A DNA stretch of 64,000 nucleotides from Shimazuella kribbensis DSM 45090 (GCF_000428065.1 NZ_KE386621.1:1-64000); one strand, 5' to 3'. Counted from the stretch's first letter, positions 8,142 to 17,657 are shown. Program-made: numbers and translations. Notes: generated from the sequence alone by a model not told the origin.

Positions 8142-9173
8142 TTATTTTATTTTGTGAATGGATGTTTGTTGAAGAGCTTGAATCGAATTCACACCTACTC
8201 CAAACATGGCTAATTTTAATTCGAGCTCAACTTGTTCCATCTTTTCGATTAATTTAGCAGGATTATTTACAGCATCATCTAACAAGTACCGACCAAAGCC
8301 CGCTAAATCGGCTCCAAGTGCAATAGATTTAGCAACATCTACCCCATTTTTAAGGCCTCCACTTGCAATAAGTGTTCCTTTGGGTGCTTTATTGCGGATA
8401 TCCACAATACAATCAGCAGTTGGAATACCCCAATCGAGAAACGCCTTTGCTGCGTTCTTTAAAATAGGAGTAGAACGAAAGCTTTCTACTTGGCTCCAGG
8501 ATGTACCACCAGCACCAGCAACATCGATAAAGTGAACCCCACAATGATACAATTGCTTTGCTATCTCACCGTGTATACCCCATCCGACTTCTTTAACTCC
8601 AATCGGAATCTGCAAAGTGTTACAAACGGCTTCTATTTTGTGTAGAAGACCTGCAAAATTAGTGTCCCCACTTGGTTGGAAAGCTTCTTGCATGGAATTA
8701 AGATGGAGGATGAGTCCATCTGCTTCGGCAATTTCCACGATCTGACGACAATGATCAGAATCCAAGCCTCTGTTTAATTGGATGGCACCTAAATTTACAA
8801 GAATAGGTATATCTGGTGCATAGGATCGCATTTGAAAGGTAGAGTGCGTTTCCGGATTTTCAATAGCAACACGCATCGAACCCAGTGCTAGAGTCCATCC
8901 TCTTGCTTGGGCTGCTGTGGCAAGTATGCGATTGATCTCGCCTGTTTCTTGTGTTCCTCCAGTCATGGAACTAATGAGTAATGGGGTATTTGTATCTCTG
9001 TTTAGAAAATTGGTAGAGAGGGAGATGGAATCAAAATCAATATCTGGCAGAGCTTGATGTAAAAAACGATAGTCTTCAAAGCCAGTTGTTATCCCTTTCC
9101 CTTGTACATCTTCTTCTAGAACTATTTTTACATGCTCCGCTTTTCGTTGTTTTGTATTTTCCTGAGGTGTCAT
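8142..9173 (-). CDS. fni: Type 2 isopentenyl-diphosphate delta-isomerase
   Basis: FMN- and NAD(P)H-dependent enzyme interconverting IPP and DMAPP for isoprenoid synthesis (menaquinone side chain, undecaprenol). The 343-residue protein has the type 2 hallmarks: N-terminal RKAEHVKI, LLISSMTGGT near residue 70, NLGAIQ, and the phosphate/FMN-binding C-terminus ASGGLKNGVDVAKSIALGAD. An AAAGGA site precedes the ATG. It is the last gene of a probable ppaX - haemoglobin - fni run (59 nt gap) with a terminator behind it. Confidence 0.93.
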   Translation of the reverse strand: MTPQENTKQRKAEHVKIVLEEDVQGKGITTGFEDYRFLHQALPDIDFDSISLSTNFLNRDTNTPLLISSMTGGTQETGEINRILATAAQARGWTLALGSMRVAIENPETHSTFQMRSYAPDIPILVNLGAIQLNRGLDSDHCRQIVEIAEADGLILHLNSMQEAFQPSGDTNFAGLLHKIEAVCNTLQIPIGVKEVGWGIHGEIAKQLYHCGVHFIDVAGAGGTSWSQVESFRSTPILKNAAKAFLDWGIPTADCIVDIRNKAPKGTLIASGGLKNGVDVAKSIALGADLAGFGRYLLDDAVNNPAKLIEKMEQVELELKLAMFGVGVNSIQALQQTSIHKIK

Positions 9174-9232
9174 TGTATATTCCTTTCTCTTTCTATATTC
9201 ACTTTTCGCTGTGATTTATTATTTTTGATTTA

Positions 9233-9613
9233 TTATTTATCTGTGATTTCTTGATTGATCATATGATAAGCAGTCATTACAAGTCTAGACCACATTTCAT
9301 CTCTAATTTGGTCATCTATTCCCACTTCTTGAAGGGCAGAAGCCATACAAGCTAACCAAGCCTCTGCTGTTTTGGGGTAGATCGGAAAGGGGAGGTGCCT
9401 TGCACGTAATCGTGGATGACCTCTTTTTTCGGTATAAAGGGGGGGGCCGCCAAAAAATTGACTTAGAAATAAAAATTGTTTCTCCATTGTATCTGAAAGA
9501 TCTTCGGGAAATAAATGCCTCAGTTCTGGATGGGCTTGAACACGTGGATAAAAAGCTTCAACGATTTTTCGGATCGTTGATTCTCCACCTATTCTCTCAT
9601 AAATCGTTTGCAT
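9233..9613 (-). CDS. Truncated haemoglobin, group II (YjbI/GlbO-like)
   Basis: 126 residues from the ATG at 9613 (MQTIYERIGGE), preceded by AAAGGA. The 2-on-2 globin features are visible: YERIGG start, F-Y-x-R-V helix B (Tyr B10), LFLSQFFGGP with a group II type E helix, HPRLRARHLPF with the proximal His, and tryptophan G8 in the WSRLVMTAYHM region. Group II haemoglobins bind O2 or NO; the role here is likely oxidative or nitrosative stress, inferred. It is only 22 nt downstream of ppaX. Confidence 0.9.
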   Translation of the reverse strand: MQTIYERIGGESTIRKIVEAFYPRVQAHPELRHLFPEDLSDTMEKQFLFLSQFFGGPPLYTEKRGHPRLRARHLPFPIYPKTAEAWLACMASALQEVGIDDQIRDEMWSRLVMTAYHMINQEITDK

Positions 9614-9635
9614 TCCTTTGTTTCCTTTCTGATGC

Positions 9636-10289
9636 TTAATTATGTATAGGTTCATCCATTCCGATTATCTTCAAAATATCTTGCATATCCTCTATCCAAT
9701 AGGTAGGCTGGTGGTTTTTCACATCTTCTACATGAAGACTCCAAGATACTCCGGCGGAGTCTATACCGGCACGTTGTGCTGCTAAAATATCATATCGACT
9801 ATCTCCGACCATCAAGGTTTCTTCCGCTTTTACATTTAATTTTTCCAATGCGAGCAGAAGCATATCAGGGTGTGGTTTATTGTTTGGTGCTTCTCCTGCA
9901 CAAATAACGGCTTCCATCCATTTATTTATTCCGAATCGCTCTAATCCTTGTTCCACTGCAACCCTTCGTTTGTTGGAAACAACACCCATTGTTATTCCAT
10001 TTTGATGAAGCTTCTCCAAACAGGAGAAAACGTTTGGGAATTGTTCGACATAACGATCGTGTTCTTTCTCATTAAAAAGACGATAAGTAGCAACCATTTC
10101 ATCTGCTTGGGTTGGATCAAAAAAATGCATTTGATCTCTAAGTGGTTCACCCATAATAGGCATGACATCTTCTCGCGTAAATTTGTTAGGGCAGTGAATA
10201 GTAAAGGTATGCTCAAAAGATACAAGTATCAGTTCATTTGTATCAATGAGCGTACCATCTAAATCAAAAAGTATCGTAGTATATCGCAT
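9636..10289 (-). CDS. ppaX: Pyrophosphatase PpaX, HAD family
   Basis: 217 residues, matching Bacillus PpaX, which removes pyrophosphate released by HPr(Ser) kinase/phosphorylase. HAD motif I is FDLDGTLIDT (8-17), motif II VVSNKRR, the motif III Lys lies in KPHPDML, and motif IV is VGDSRYD. A phosphoglycolate phosphatase is the main alternative, since the folds are identical. No hprK or lgt neighbour supports the name, so the symbol rests on length and sequence style. First gene of the ppaX - haemoglobin - fni run. Confidence 0.8.
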   Translation of the reverse strand: MRYTTILFDLDGTLIDTNELILVSFEHTFTIHCPNKFTREDVMPIMGEPLRDQMHFFDPTQADEMVATYRLFNEKEHDRYVEQFPNVFSCLEKLHQNGITMGVVSNKRRVAVEQGLERFGINKWMEAVICAGEAPNNKPHPDMLLLALEKLNVKAEETLMVGDSRYDILAAQRAGIDSAGVSWSLHVEDVKNHQPTYWIEDMQDILKIIGMDEPIHN

Positions 10290-10811
10290 GTGAAATCACC
10301 TCTTCCTTATGGTACTACAAATATAATGTGGTTTTCACATACCTTTGATACGATTGTCTTATTTCTTTTGGAATGATAGATACAGCCTTTAAACAGGATA
10401 AGAAGGAATTGAATGAATAGGGAGAGGGGAAGAGGTATTTATTGAATGGTAACACTATTCATTATCGGTTTATTATTTTGTGATTTATAAAAGGTGGCAT
10501 GTGGCTAAGAAATCTCTCTGAAGCTGAAAAGCCTTGATTTATAAGGGTTTCGGGATATGGAAAAATACAACGTTACTTAGCAAATGCATAATACTTCGCT
10601 TACCATAAGTAGTAAGCAAATCACTTTACTTTAGGTTATAACTATTTGCAAGTGGAATTTGAAAGTCGTAATATCTAGCTTTTTTGTTTTATCTCAGGAG
10701 ATGGGGAGCGAGTAAAAAAGGAGGATAAATACTTGTGTGAAATCATTTATAAACTTAAAATAGAATTAGTCGGTGAACAAACAAACACCGTTTAGAACGT
10801 AGGAGTTCTTC
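10290..10811. other. Intergenic region without a recognised gene
   Basis: AT-rich, with an AAGGAGGATAAATA ribosome-binding-like string at about 10718 that is not followed by a sensible ORF. No repeat, terminator or RNA motif was recognised. Confidence 0.4.
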
Positions 10812-10887
10812 GTGAAGAAGCTTCTTTCCTTGCTTGCTTCTACCCCTTCCATCCTTGCGCTCTGTATCCAGGTGGCATTCGGGGTCG

Positions 10888-11028
10888 GTGACATACGTCT
10901 TCCACATGGACAATGTCTGGGCATTCACGGGAGTGTATATTCTCGTCATGGTGGGTCTGGTACTCGTTTCCCAGCTCGTCTCCAAGATGCGGAAGAAGCG
11001 GCGGATTCAGAAGAGCGAGCCCAAGTAA
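10888..11028 (+). CDS. Small single-span membrane peptide in a GC-rich island
   Basis: 46 residues from the GTG at 10888 (ATG at 10906 is an alternative). The hydrophobic segment VYILVMVGLVLVSQLV is followed by a strongly basic tail with KMRKKRR, as in small inner-membrane proteins with the tail in the cytoplasm. Third codon positions are almost all G or C, unlike the host genes. An overlapping frame from the GTG at 10812 has a better ribosome-binding site (TAGGAG) and a signal-like start KKLLSLLASTPSILAL, so a frameshift or overlap arrangement is possible. Family unknown. Confidence 0.35.
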   Translation: MTYVFHMDNVWAFTGVYILVMVGLVLVSQLVSKMRKKRRIQKSEPK

Positions 11029-11043
11029 TTTCGGCGTTCATAG

Positions 11044-11256
11044 GTGGCTTCTTTGGGACAGTGCAATCTTGCATTGTATCCAGAGGAGCCACCACTATTA
11101 ATAAAATATCTTTTGAAGCAACAAACACTGGTTGGCTTGCCTCTGTACTTATGGACAAGAGAAACAGATTATATTGAAGTGCCGTATGGTGATTTTAAAA
11201 GAATAGATGCAATAGTTGACACTATTAAAGCGTTCAGAAAACAAAAGCAGCAGTAA
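11044..11256 (+). pseudogene. C-terminal gene fragment fused behind the GC-rich island
   Basis: The frame opens at GTG 11044 without a ribosome-binding site and encodes about 70 residues ending in LPLYLWTRETDYIEVPYGD and a basic tail. From about 11035 the composition returns to AT-rich. It looks like the 3' remainder of a resident gene whose 5' part was replaced by the island, but I could not name the family. A terminator follows at 11279-11302. Confidence 0.4.
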
Positions 11257-11278
11257 CTGCATAACTAATACTAAAATT

Positions 11279-11302
11279 CCCTTGCTGTTTAGATAGCAAG
11301 GG
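11279..11302 (+). terminator. Intrinsic terminator
   Basis: Stem CCCTTGCT/AGCAAGGG followed by a T-rich tail. Confidence 0.75.
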
Positions 11303-11555
11303 TTATTCTTTTTACATAACAAATAAAGGTCCCAAGCCTTAAGTTATCATACTGAGTCTTTAAGCTCCTTGTACGTAATTTTTTTCTATCTATCCCAATT
11401 CATACTCTTAAACGAATAGTAGATTATATCGTTTTAAAATATTTAATTACTAATAAAATTCTTGTGATATATGGCGTTTTTGTTTATGCTAGAGTTAGCG
11501 ATAGTTATAGTTTTAAACAAAACTACCTTACGATAACAAAAAGGAGTATTCATCT

Positions 11556-12665
11556 ATGTCAGGAGTACGTTTGAGCCATATTTACAAACGTTTTGGTGAT
11601 ATAACTACCATTAATAACCTGGATTTAGAAATAAGAGACAAGGAATTTCTTGTTTTAGTAGGACCTTCCGGATGTGGAAAGACAACTACCTTACGAATGA
11701 TTGCTGGCTTAGAGGAGATTTCGGAAGGCGAACTATACATTGGTGATCGACTTGTAAATGACGTTCATCCCAAAGATAGAGATATAGCCATGGTTTTTCA
11801 AAGTTATGCTTTGTATCCTCATATGACTGTTTATGAGAATATGTCATTTGGATTGAGTCTGAAGAAAACTCCTAAAAATGAAATTGATACAAAAGTAAGA
11901 GAGGCTGCTAAAATTTTAGATATTGAGCATTTATTGGACCGTAAGCCGAAAGCGCTTTCAGGCGGGCAGCGTCAGCGTGTTGCGTTGGGGCGTGCGATCG
12001 TAAGGGAACCGGCAGTATTTTTGATGGATGAACCTTTGTCCAACTTAGATGCAAAACTACGTGTTCAAATGCGCACGGAAATTAGTAAACTTCACCAGCG
12101 ACTCCAAACGACTGTTATTTACGTTACCCATGACCAAACAGAAGCAATGACAATGGGTACAAGGATTGTAGTAATGAAAGATGGAGTCATTCAACAAGTA
12201 GACACACCGCTAGAAATCTATCAGCGCCCAGCCAATCAGTTTGTTGCTAGTTTTATTGGTTCACCTGCGATGAATTTTGTGCATGGTAAACTTCGTGAAG
12301 AAGGACAACAAATATTTTTTGATACGTACAATGTAAGTGTGAAATTTCCAGAGGGACGAGCTACTGTACTTCGTGACCAAGGATATAATGGGAAAGAAGT
12401 AGTACTGGGTATTCGTCCAGAAGCATTACATGATGAACCTGTTGTGATGGATACATTGAAGGATAGTATTTTCCAGGCTAATATTGATGTAGTTGAATTT
12501 ATGGGTTCTGAGATGTTTCTTTACGTAAGCGGTTTTGGTGACAGCTCACTGACAGCAAGAGTGAGTGCTCGTACCCCATTCGCTCCAAATACATCCATTC
12601 AACTGGCAATTGATATGAACAAAACCCATATCTTTGATAAAGAAACAGAAGAACGTGTCATTTAG
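11556..12665 (+). CDS. Carbohydrate ABC transporter ATPase, MsmX/UgpC/MalK type
   Basis: Energises sugar import. In Bacillus one MsmX-type ATPase often serves several permeases that lack their own. The 369-residue protein has Walker A GPSGCGKTT (about 36-44), Q-loop VFQSYALYPHM, signature LSGGQRQRVALGRA, Walker B VFLMDEPLSNLDA and the H-loop THDQTEAMT. The C-terminal TOBE/OB regulatory domain extends from about 240. It is monocistronic and separate from the permease operon at 14.2-19.7 kb, which has no ATPase gene, so it is the obvious partner. Confidence 0.88.
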   Translation: MSGVRLSHIYKRFGDITTINNLDLEIRDKEFLVLVGPSGCGKTTTLRMIAGLEEISEGELYIGDRLVNDVHPKDRDIAMVFQSYALYPHMTVYENMSFGLSLKKTPKNEIDTKVREAAKILDIEHLLDRKPKALSGGQRQRVALGRAIVREPAVFLMDEPLSNLDAKLRVQMRTEISKLHQRLQTTVIYVTHDQTEAMTMGTRIVVMKDGVIQQVDTPLEIYQRPANQFVASFIGSPAMNFVHGKLREEGQQIFFDTYNVSVKFPEGRATVLRDQGYNGKEVVLGIRPEALHDEPVVMDTLKDSIFQANIDVVEFMGSEMFLYVSGFGDSSLTARVSARTPFAPNTSIQLAIDMNKTHIFDKETEERVI

Positions 12666-12843
12666 GCAATAGACCTAGCATTAGAGTTAACTCTATTCTG
12701 TATAGTCTAATCATAATAAAAAAATGTAAATAAGAAAGTTCTCAAGCATCACTAATTTCAACCAAAATGAAGAAAGTCAGGATTGCTGGTTTTCGTTATC
12801 AAAGTACTACGGAAGAATGCACGAGAAAAATTATTGCATTTCA

Positions 12844-12881
12844 AAAAATAAGCTGACTCTATATTTCGTCAGCTTATTTTT
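12844..12881. terminator. Bidirectional intrinsic terminator
   Basis: Stem AAAAATAAGCTGAC/GTCAGCTTATTTTT between the msmX-like gene and the leftward LysE gene. Confidence 0.85.
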
Positions 12882-12886
12882 GTTTG

Positions 12887-13471
12887 TTATTCTATAAAGA
12901 TACGAATGGAAATTAACACGAGAGAAAGTGCCATAACTATATTAAAAGGAGTTCTGTATTTGGCTAAAAATGTTTGAAAAACGGAACCAAATAAACTCCA
13001 ACTAAGCGTTGCTAAAAAACCAAACAGAGCAATAAGTGCTGCAAAAAATATAAGACTCAAATGAGAATGATAGTAAGGGAGGATAAATGTGGTTACTACA
13101 GTAATACCGGATAAGATACCTTTTGGGTTGATAAACTGTAATAATATAGCAGTGAAATAAATTCGATCTTGTTTTCTGTCTTTATCTTCTTCTGTAGCTT
13201 TACTAGTAATGATTTTATAGGCGAGATAGAGCATGTACAATCCGCCTAAAATGGTCAGGACAAATTGAACATTTGGCATGATGTCTTGTAAGAAAAGATT
13301 TAAATAGCAACAGGCTAACATTACAAAGAAATAACCTGTACCAACACCTAAGCAAAATCGAATGGATTTTTTGATACCATATTTGTTTCCGAAAATCATG
13401 CCCATGATGTTATTAGGTCCTGGAGTGAAGCTTGTTACAATCACATAGAGTAAGAAAGAAAAAACAGGCAT
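12887..13471 (-). CDS. LysE/RhtB-family amino-acid exporter
   Basis: 194 residues with about six membrane spans. The conserved N-terminal TPGPNNIMGM motif of the LysE/RhtB family is at about 17-26, and NPKGILSG at about 114-121 matches the second conserved motif. Exports basic or neutral amino acids or related compounds; the substrate cannot be read from sequence. It is divergent from an XRE-cupin regulator across a 110-nt gap that contains an inverted repeat. Confidence 0.88.
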   Translation of the reverse strand: MPVFSFLLYVIVTSFTPGPNNIMGMIFGNKYGIKKSIRFCLGVGTGYFFVMLACCYLNLFLQDIMPNVQFVLTILGGLYMLYLAYKIITSKATEEDKDRKQDRIYFTAILLQFINPKGILSGITVVTTFILPYYHSHLSLIFFAALIALFGFLATLSWSLFGSVFQTFLAKYRTPFNIVMALSLVLISIRIFIE

Positions 13472-13492
13472 GTAAAACTCTCCTCTAGAAGT

Positions 13493-13525
13493 ATGTTATA
13501 ATGTCCGACATAGTCACTATAACAT
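13493..13525. promoter_or_regulatory. Inverted repeat between exporter and regulator genes
   Basis: The perfect 8-bp arms ATGTTATA and TATAACAT are separated by 17 nt in the short divergent intergenic region. A likely operator for the XRE-cupin regulator, inferred from position only. Confidence 0.4.
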
Positions 13526-13582
13526 ATATTACTTTTTATTGTACATGTCGTGCGCAATATTGTATAAAAAGAGGTGCATATT

Positions 13583-14137
13583 TTGGAAGAATTACACCTG
13601 GTTATTGCTAAAAACTTAAAAGCCTTTCGAGAAGGTCGAAGGTTAAGTTTGGAGAAGGTTGCAGAGTTAACTGGTGTGAGTAAGACAATGATTGGTCAAA
13701 TTGAGAGAGGAGAATCGAGTCCAACGATCAAAACGATTTGGAAAATAGCCAATGGACTAAAAATATCTTTTACTTCTCTCATTCATAATCCACAGCCGGA
13801 AACGAAAATAGTCAAAAAAGAGGAACGCAAAAAATTATTAGAATCAGAGGGGAAGTATCGTGCATTTTCTAATTTTCCATTTGAAGATGGTAGAAGATTC
13901 GAAATTTATACCATAGAGATTGATGAAGAGGGGAGCTTAGACTCTGAATCCCACCCAGAAGGTACGGAAGAGTATTTAACAGTTTTTGAAGGAGAATTAA
14001 TTGTACAAGTGAATGATGAATCGTTTGTCATTCAGTCTGGAGATTCTATTCAATTTAAAGCTGATCGTCCGCATTCTTATCGTAATGTTGGGTCGAAGAT
14101 GACGCGTTTGAGTATGATTTTGTATTATCCTAAATAA
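13583..14137 (+). CDS. XRE-family regulator with C-terminal cupin domain
   Basis: 184 residues from the TTG at 13583, which has AGAGGTG six nt upstream; the GTG at 13574 overlaps that site. Residues 8-65 form a helix-turn-helix (LEKVAELTGVSKTMIGQIE), and residues 110-180 form a cupin with SHPEGTEEYLTVFEGE and QSGDSIQFKADRPHSY. Such regulators sense small metabolites and often control adjacent exporters. Here the divergent LysE gene is the likely target. Confidence 0.85.
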   Translation: MEELHLVIAKNLKAFREGRRLSLEKVAELTGVSKTMIGQIERGESSPTIKTIWKIANGLKISFTSLIHNPQPETKIVKKEERKKLLESEGKYRAFSNFPFEDGRRFEIYTIEIDEEGSLDSESHPEGTEEYLTVFEGELIVQVNDESFVIQSGDSIQFKADRPHSYRNVGSKMTRLSMILYYPK

Positions 14138-14170
14138 AAAATACCACTCCAATGATGAGTGGTATTTTTT
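14136..14170. terminator. Bidirectional intrinsic terminator
   Basis: Stem AAATACCACTC/GAGTGGTATTT between convergent genes. Confidence 0.8.
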
Positions 14171-14174
14171 ATTT

Positions 14175-15002
14175 TTACTCTTTCACCGCTCCTGAGGTAA
14201 GACCTGCTACAATCCAACGTTGGAAGAAAAGTACCAAAACAATAAGTGGGATGGTTACAATGACGGTCGCTGCAGCAATATCCCCCCAAGGAATAATAAA
14301 TTGACCTTGGAATAAAGCAATTCCAACGGGGATCGTTTTGTACATTTCTTCTGTGTTGATAGTTAGTGCAAATAAAAATTCGTTCCAGGCTGCGATAAAG
14401 ACAAGGATAGCTGTGGTAAAAGTACCTGGTAATACAAGAGGTACAATTATTCGATAAAATCGCTGGAATGCGGATGCGCCATCTACTTTAGCCGATTCTT
14501 CAAGCTCCAGTGGTATCTGCTTATAGTAAGTGGTAAGGTTCCAAATGGCAAGCGGGAGCGCAAAAGTGGTATAAGGTAAGATCAACCCAAAGTAACTATT
14601 TGTCCAATCAAATTGTTGGAGAAACAAATAGACAGGTGCTATCGTTGCAATCTGAGGAAACATGGATACTGCTAAAATGACACCAAGTAAAATATTTTTC
14701 CCTCTAAATTGTAGACGAGCAATGGCATACGCTGTGAAAGATGCAATAATCAAGCTAAAAGCAGTGGTGATTGTAGAGACCACCGTACTGTTCCATAAAT
14801 ATCGTAGAAATGGTCTTTTCTCATCTGAAAACACATTAATATAACTTTGCAAACCCGGATTGGTCGTATAGAAAGAAAAGGCGTGTTTGCCAAATAACTC
14901 CGCAGGCGGTTTGATAGAAGTAATAAATTGCCAGAAGAATGGGAACAGAACAGCGAAGAGAAACAAGCCGACAAAAAGGTAAAAATATATTTTCCGACGC
15001 AT
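14175..15002 (-). CDS. Sugar ABC transporter permease, MalG type
   Basis: 275 residues, six membrane spans, with the EAA loop EESAKVDGASAFQRFYRIIVP at about 165-185 that contacts the ATPase. Last gene of the leftward sugar operon, 13 nt after the MalF-type gene, with AGGAGG before the ATG. Forms a heterodimer with the product of 15016-16311 and receives substrate from the binding protein at 16380-17657. Confidence 0.92.
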   Translation of the reverse strand: MRRKIYFYLFVGLFLFAVLFPFFWQFITSIKPPAELFGKHAFSFYTTNPGLQSYINVFSDEKRPFLRYLWNSTVVSTITTAFSLIIASFTAYAIARLQFRGKNILLGVILAVSMFPQIATIAPVYLFLQQFDWTNSYFGLILPYTTFALPLAIWNLTTYYKQIPLELEESAKVDGASAFQRFYRIIVPLVLPGTFTTAILVFIAAWNEFLFALTINTEEMYKTIPVGIALFQGQFIIPWGDIAAATVIVTIPLIVLVLFFQRWIVAGLTSGAVKE

Positions 15003-15015
15003 GCTTGTCCCTCCT

Positions 15016-16311
15016 TTAATGAGACTGATTATTGTTCATGATGTTTGCACCAAGGAATCGAATATATATAATGCTGATGATCGCAATACAGATGAAACCG
15101 ATTACAGAAAGAGCGGAACCCACACCAAAGTTCATTTGAGAGAACATAATTTTATATGTAAACAGCGATATGGTTTCGGTTGAATTGCTTCCTCCTGTGA
15201 GTACATATACCAAGTCGAAAATTTTGAATGCATCTAGTGTACGGAATAATAAAGTTACCAAAATAGTAGGTTTCAATAAAGGTAGGGTGATCTTGAAAAA
15301 TTGTTGCATTCGCGTTGCGCCATCGACATGTGCTGCTTCATATAAAGAGCCTGAAATCGTCTGTAAACCAGCGAGTAACAGCAATGTTACAAACGGAGTG
15401 GTTTTCCATACATCTGCAAAAATAACCGAAAACATAGACCAAAATTTTGAAGTTAACAAAGTTCCCATATCAGGGATTAAGCCGATACTATGGAAGAACT
15501 TTGCCATGATCCCATTTTGTCCATCAAACATAAATTTCCACATTAATGCAGACACTACAGTCGGAATTGCCCAAGGTACCAAAACAGAGGCACGAACAAT
15601 ACCGCGACCGCGAAATTGTCTATTGATTAATAATGCAATAGCAAGACCTAAAACTAGTTCAATAAATACAGAAATAACGGTGAAAATGGTGGTATTCCAT
15701 AAAGAAAACCAAAAACGAGATTGTTTCATTATGTCTGTATAGTGATCAAAACCAACGAAATTTGGCGTAATTACGGTCTTTTCTATACCATTTAATAATC
15801 CTAGTATTCCTTGTTTATCCGAGTCTTTCAGCTTTAATTTCTTTACTTCCGATTGAAGCGCTTCCAATTGTTTGAGTAAAGAGTCCGCTGAGCCTTTATT
15901 CATCGCGAAGGTAGCTAATTCTTCCGGTACATTACCATCATCTAGTTGAATGGTATCTACCTGATCATATTGTTTAGCAAAGTTAGGAACTTTTGAAAGA
16001 CTATCTTTTACTTCCAGTACTTGTTCGTTTAATTGATGGAGCTTTGCTACACTAGGTTGATTTTCCGGCTTTTTGCTTGATCGATCTATTAAACTAACAA
16101 GGATTGGATATTTTTCAACAAACCGGTCCATATCCAGTTTATAGCTATTATAGATATCGTTTTTGGAGGGGTCATTCAGTCTGACATCATATAGACTTAA
16201 CCAAAACGTACGGAGGACAGGATATAACGCGATCACAGTAATAATCAAAACGGCAGGAAAGATAAATAAATATGCTATATTTTTTTCACTGAAACCCCAC
16301 TTTGGCTTCAA
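15016..16311 (-). CDS. Sugar ABC transporter permease, MalF type, with large external loop
   Basis: 431 residues, longer than the usual 290-310. After the first membrane span (about 12-32) there is an insert of roughly 150 residues, predicted helical and charged (SLLKQLEALQSEVKKLKLKD), before the remaining spans. The EAA loop YEAAHVDGATRMQQFFKITLP is at about 330-350. The insert is analogous in position to the periplasmic P2 loop of enterobacterial MalF, but here it would face the outside, where it could touch the lipid-anchored binding protein. Confidence 0.9.
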   Translation of the reverse strand: MKPKWGFSEKNIAYLFIFPAVLIITVIALYPVLRTFWLSLYDVRLNDPSKNDIYNSYKLDMDRFVEKYPILVSLIDRSSKKPENQPSVAKLHQLNEQVLEVKDSLSKVPNFAKQYDQVDTIQLDDGNVPEELATFAMNKGSADSLLKQLEALQSEVKKLKLKDSDKQGILGLLNGIEKTVITPNFVGFDHYTDIMKQSRFWFSLWNTTIFTVISVFIELVLGLAIALLINRQFRGRGIVRASVLVPWAIPTVVSALMWKFMFDGQNGIMAKFFHSIGLIPDMGTLLTSKFWSMFSVIFADVWKTTPFVTLLLLAGLQTISGSLYEAAHVDGATRMQQFFKITLPLLKPTILVTLLFRTLDAFKIFDLVYVLTGGSNSTETISLFTYKIMFSQMNFGVGSALSVIGFICIAIISIIYIRFLGANIMNNNQSH

Positions 16312-16379
16312 ATCTACTCACCACCTATAGAATATGGAGAGTCATGAGGTGACTCCCCATAAACATTTCTATTCCTTCT

Positions 16380-17657
16380 TTATTTTTTCAGGATAGCATT
16401 CAATTTTGTCTCGATGTTTTTCACGGTTACTTCAGCTGTTTGTTGTCCGCCGATAGCTTTAGCAAGCTCAATTTGCATGGCGTCAGAAATAGCTGGGTAA
16501 ACAGGTGATACTGGGCGAGGAATTGCTTTGCTAATTCCTTCAATAAAGTTTTTATTTGCATAAAGTGGGTTAGAATCTTGTACAGCTTTATCGTCAAAAG
16601 TCGGTAGGTAAGTAGGGGTAGAACCATACTGAGCTGAGATTTTTTGTCCCTCAGGACCGGTAATAAATTTTAAGAATTCCCAAGCTTCTTTTTTGTGTTT
16701 GGAGTATTTGTTAATACCAGCCATCCAACCGCCTAAAGCAGCAGCAGAGCCTTGATCTCCAGCAGGTAATGGAGCCACGCCAACTTTTCCAACGATCTTA
16801 GATTGTGCTTTATCTTCTGCAAGAGCGTATTGATATGGCCAGTTACGAATGAATGGAGATTGACCTTGAATAAAGGAAGTGTGTGATTCTACTTCCGTAA
16901 AGGTAGAAATGTTTTTAGGAACAACATCTAATTGGGCAATCTCCATCATTTTTTTCAACCCTTTGATTGTCTCAGGGCTATTTACCACAACATTACCTTT
17001 TGCATCCAAAATTCTACCACCATAAGAACCGGCGAATTCGATGAAATTACATACAAGCCCTTCGTATTGCTTAGCTTGCATAAGGTATCCAAACTGCGTA
17101 CCGCCTTGCCCTTTTAATTGTTTTGATTGTGCGATCAATTCATCCCATGTTTTAGGAGGATTTTTTACTAAATCCGTGCGATAAAATAGGAGACCGGCAT
17201 CAATAAAACGAGGCATTGCATATTGCTGACCGTTCACATTCCCAGCTTCAACATTACCTTGGACATATTTATCCATAGGAATGCTATCGCTTTGAATGTA
17301 GCGGTCTAAAGGTTGAAGATAACCAGCTTGTCCAAACTCAGCAGGCCAGATAACGTCTAGGTCAATTACATCGATTTCGCTAGACTTACTGCTGAGCATG
17401 GTGACGAGTTGATCATGATTTTGTCCAGAATCTGCAGGCATTTCTTTGAATTTTACTTTGATGTTAGGATGAGTGTTTTCGAATGCTTCGATCAATTTTG
17501 TCGTACTTCCATTTGCATCTTTTCCACGAGCAAAGGTGAGGGTTACAACTTCAGATGTTTTTTTATCTTCTGCTTTTGGAGTAGAACAAGCAGTTACACC
17601 AACAACCAAACTAGCAATAATACCAAGCGATAGAAGCTTTTTCCCTAATTTCATCAT
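16380..17657 (-). CDS. Sugar-binding lipoprotein of ABC transporter
   Basis: 425 residues, family 1 extracellular solute-binding protein. The signal peptide ends in the lipobox VTAC with Cys24, so it is anchored to the outer face of the membrane. The mature part begins VTLTFARGKDANGS, and ENTHPNIKVKF plus LGGWMAGINKYSKHKKEAWEF are typical of trehalose/maltose/disaccharide-binding members. It is between the dehydrogenase and permease genes. The substrate is inferred to be an oligosaccharide or glycoside, not proven. Confidence 0.9.
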   Translation of the reverse strand: MMKLGKKLLSLGIIASLVVGVTACSTPKAEDKKTSEVVTLTFARGKDANGSTTKLIEAFENTHPNIKVKFKEMPADSGQNHDQLVTMLSSKSSEIDVIDLDVIWPAEFGQAGYLQPLDRYIQSDSIPMDKYVQGNVEAGNVNGQQYAMPRFIDAGLLFYRTDLVKNPPKTWDELIAQSKQLKGQGGTQFGYLMQAKQYEGLVCNFIEFAGSYGGRILDAKGNVVVNSPETIKGLKKMMEIAQLDVVPKNISTFTEVESHTSFIQGQSPFIRNWPYQYALAEDKAQSKIVGKVGVAPLPAGDQGSAAALGGWMAGINKYSKHKKEAWEFLKFITGPEGQKISAQYGSTPTYLPTFDDKAVQDSNPLYANKNFIEGISKAIPRPVSPVYPAISDAMQIELAKAIGGQQTAEVTVKNIETKLNAILKK

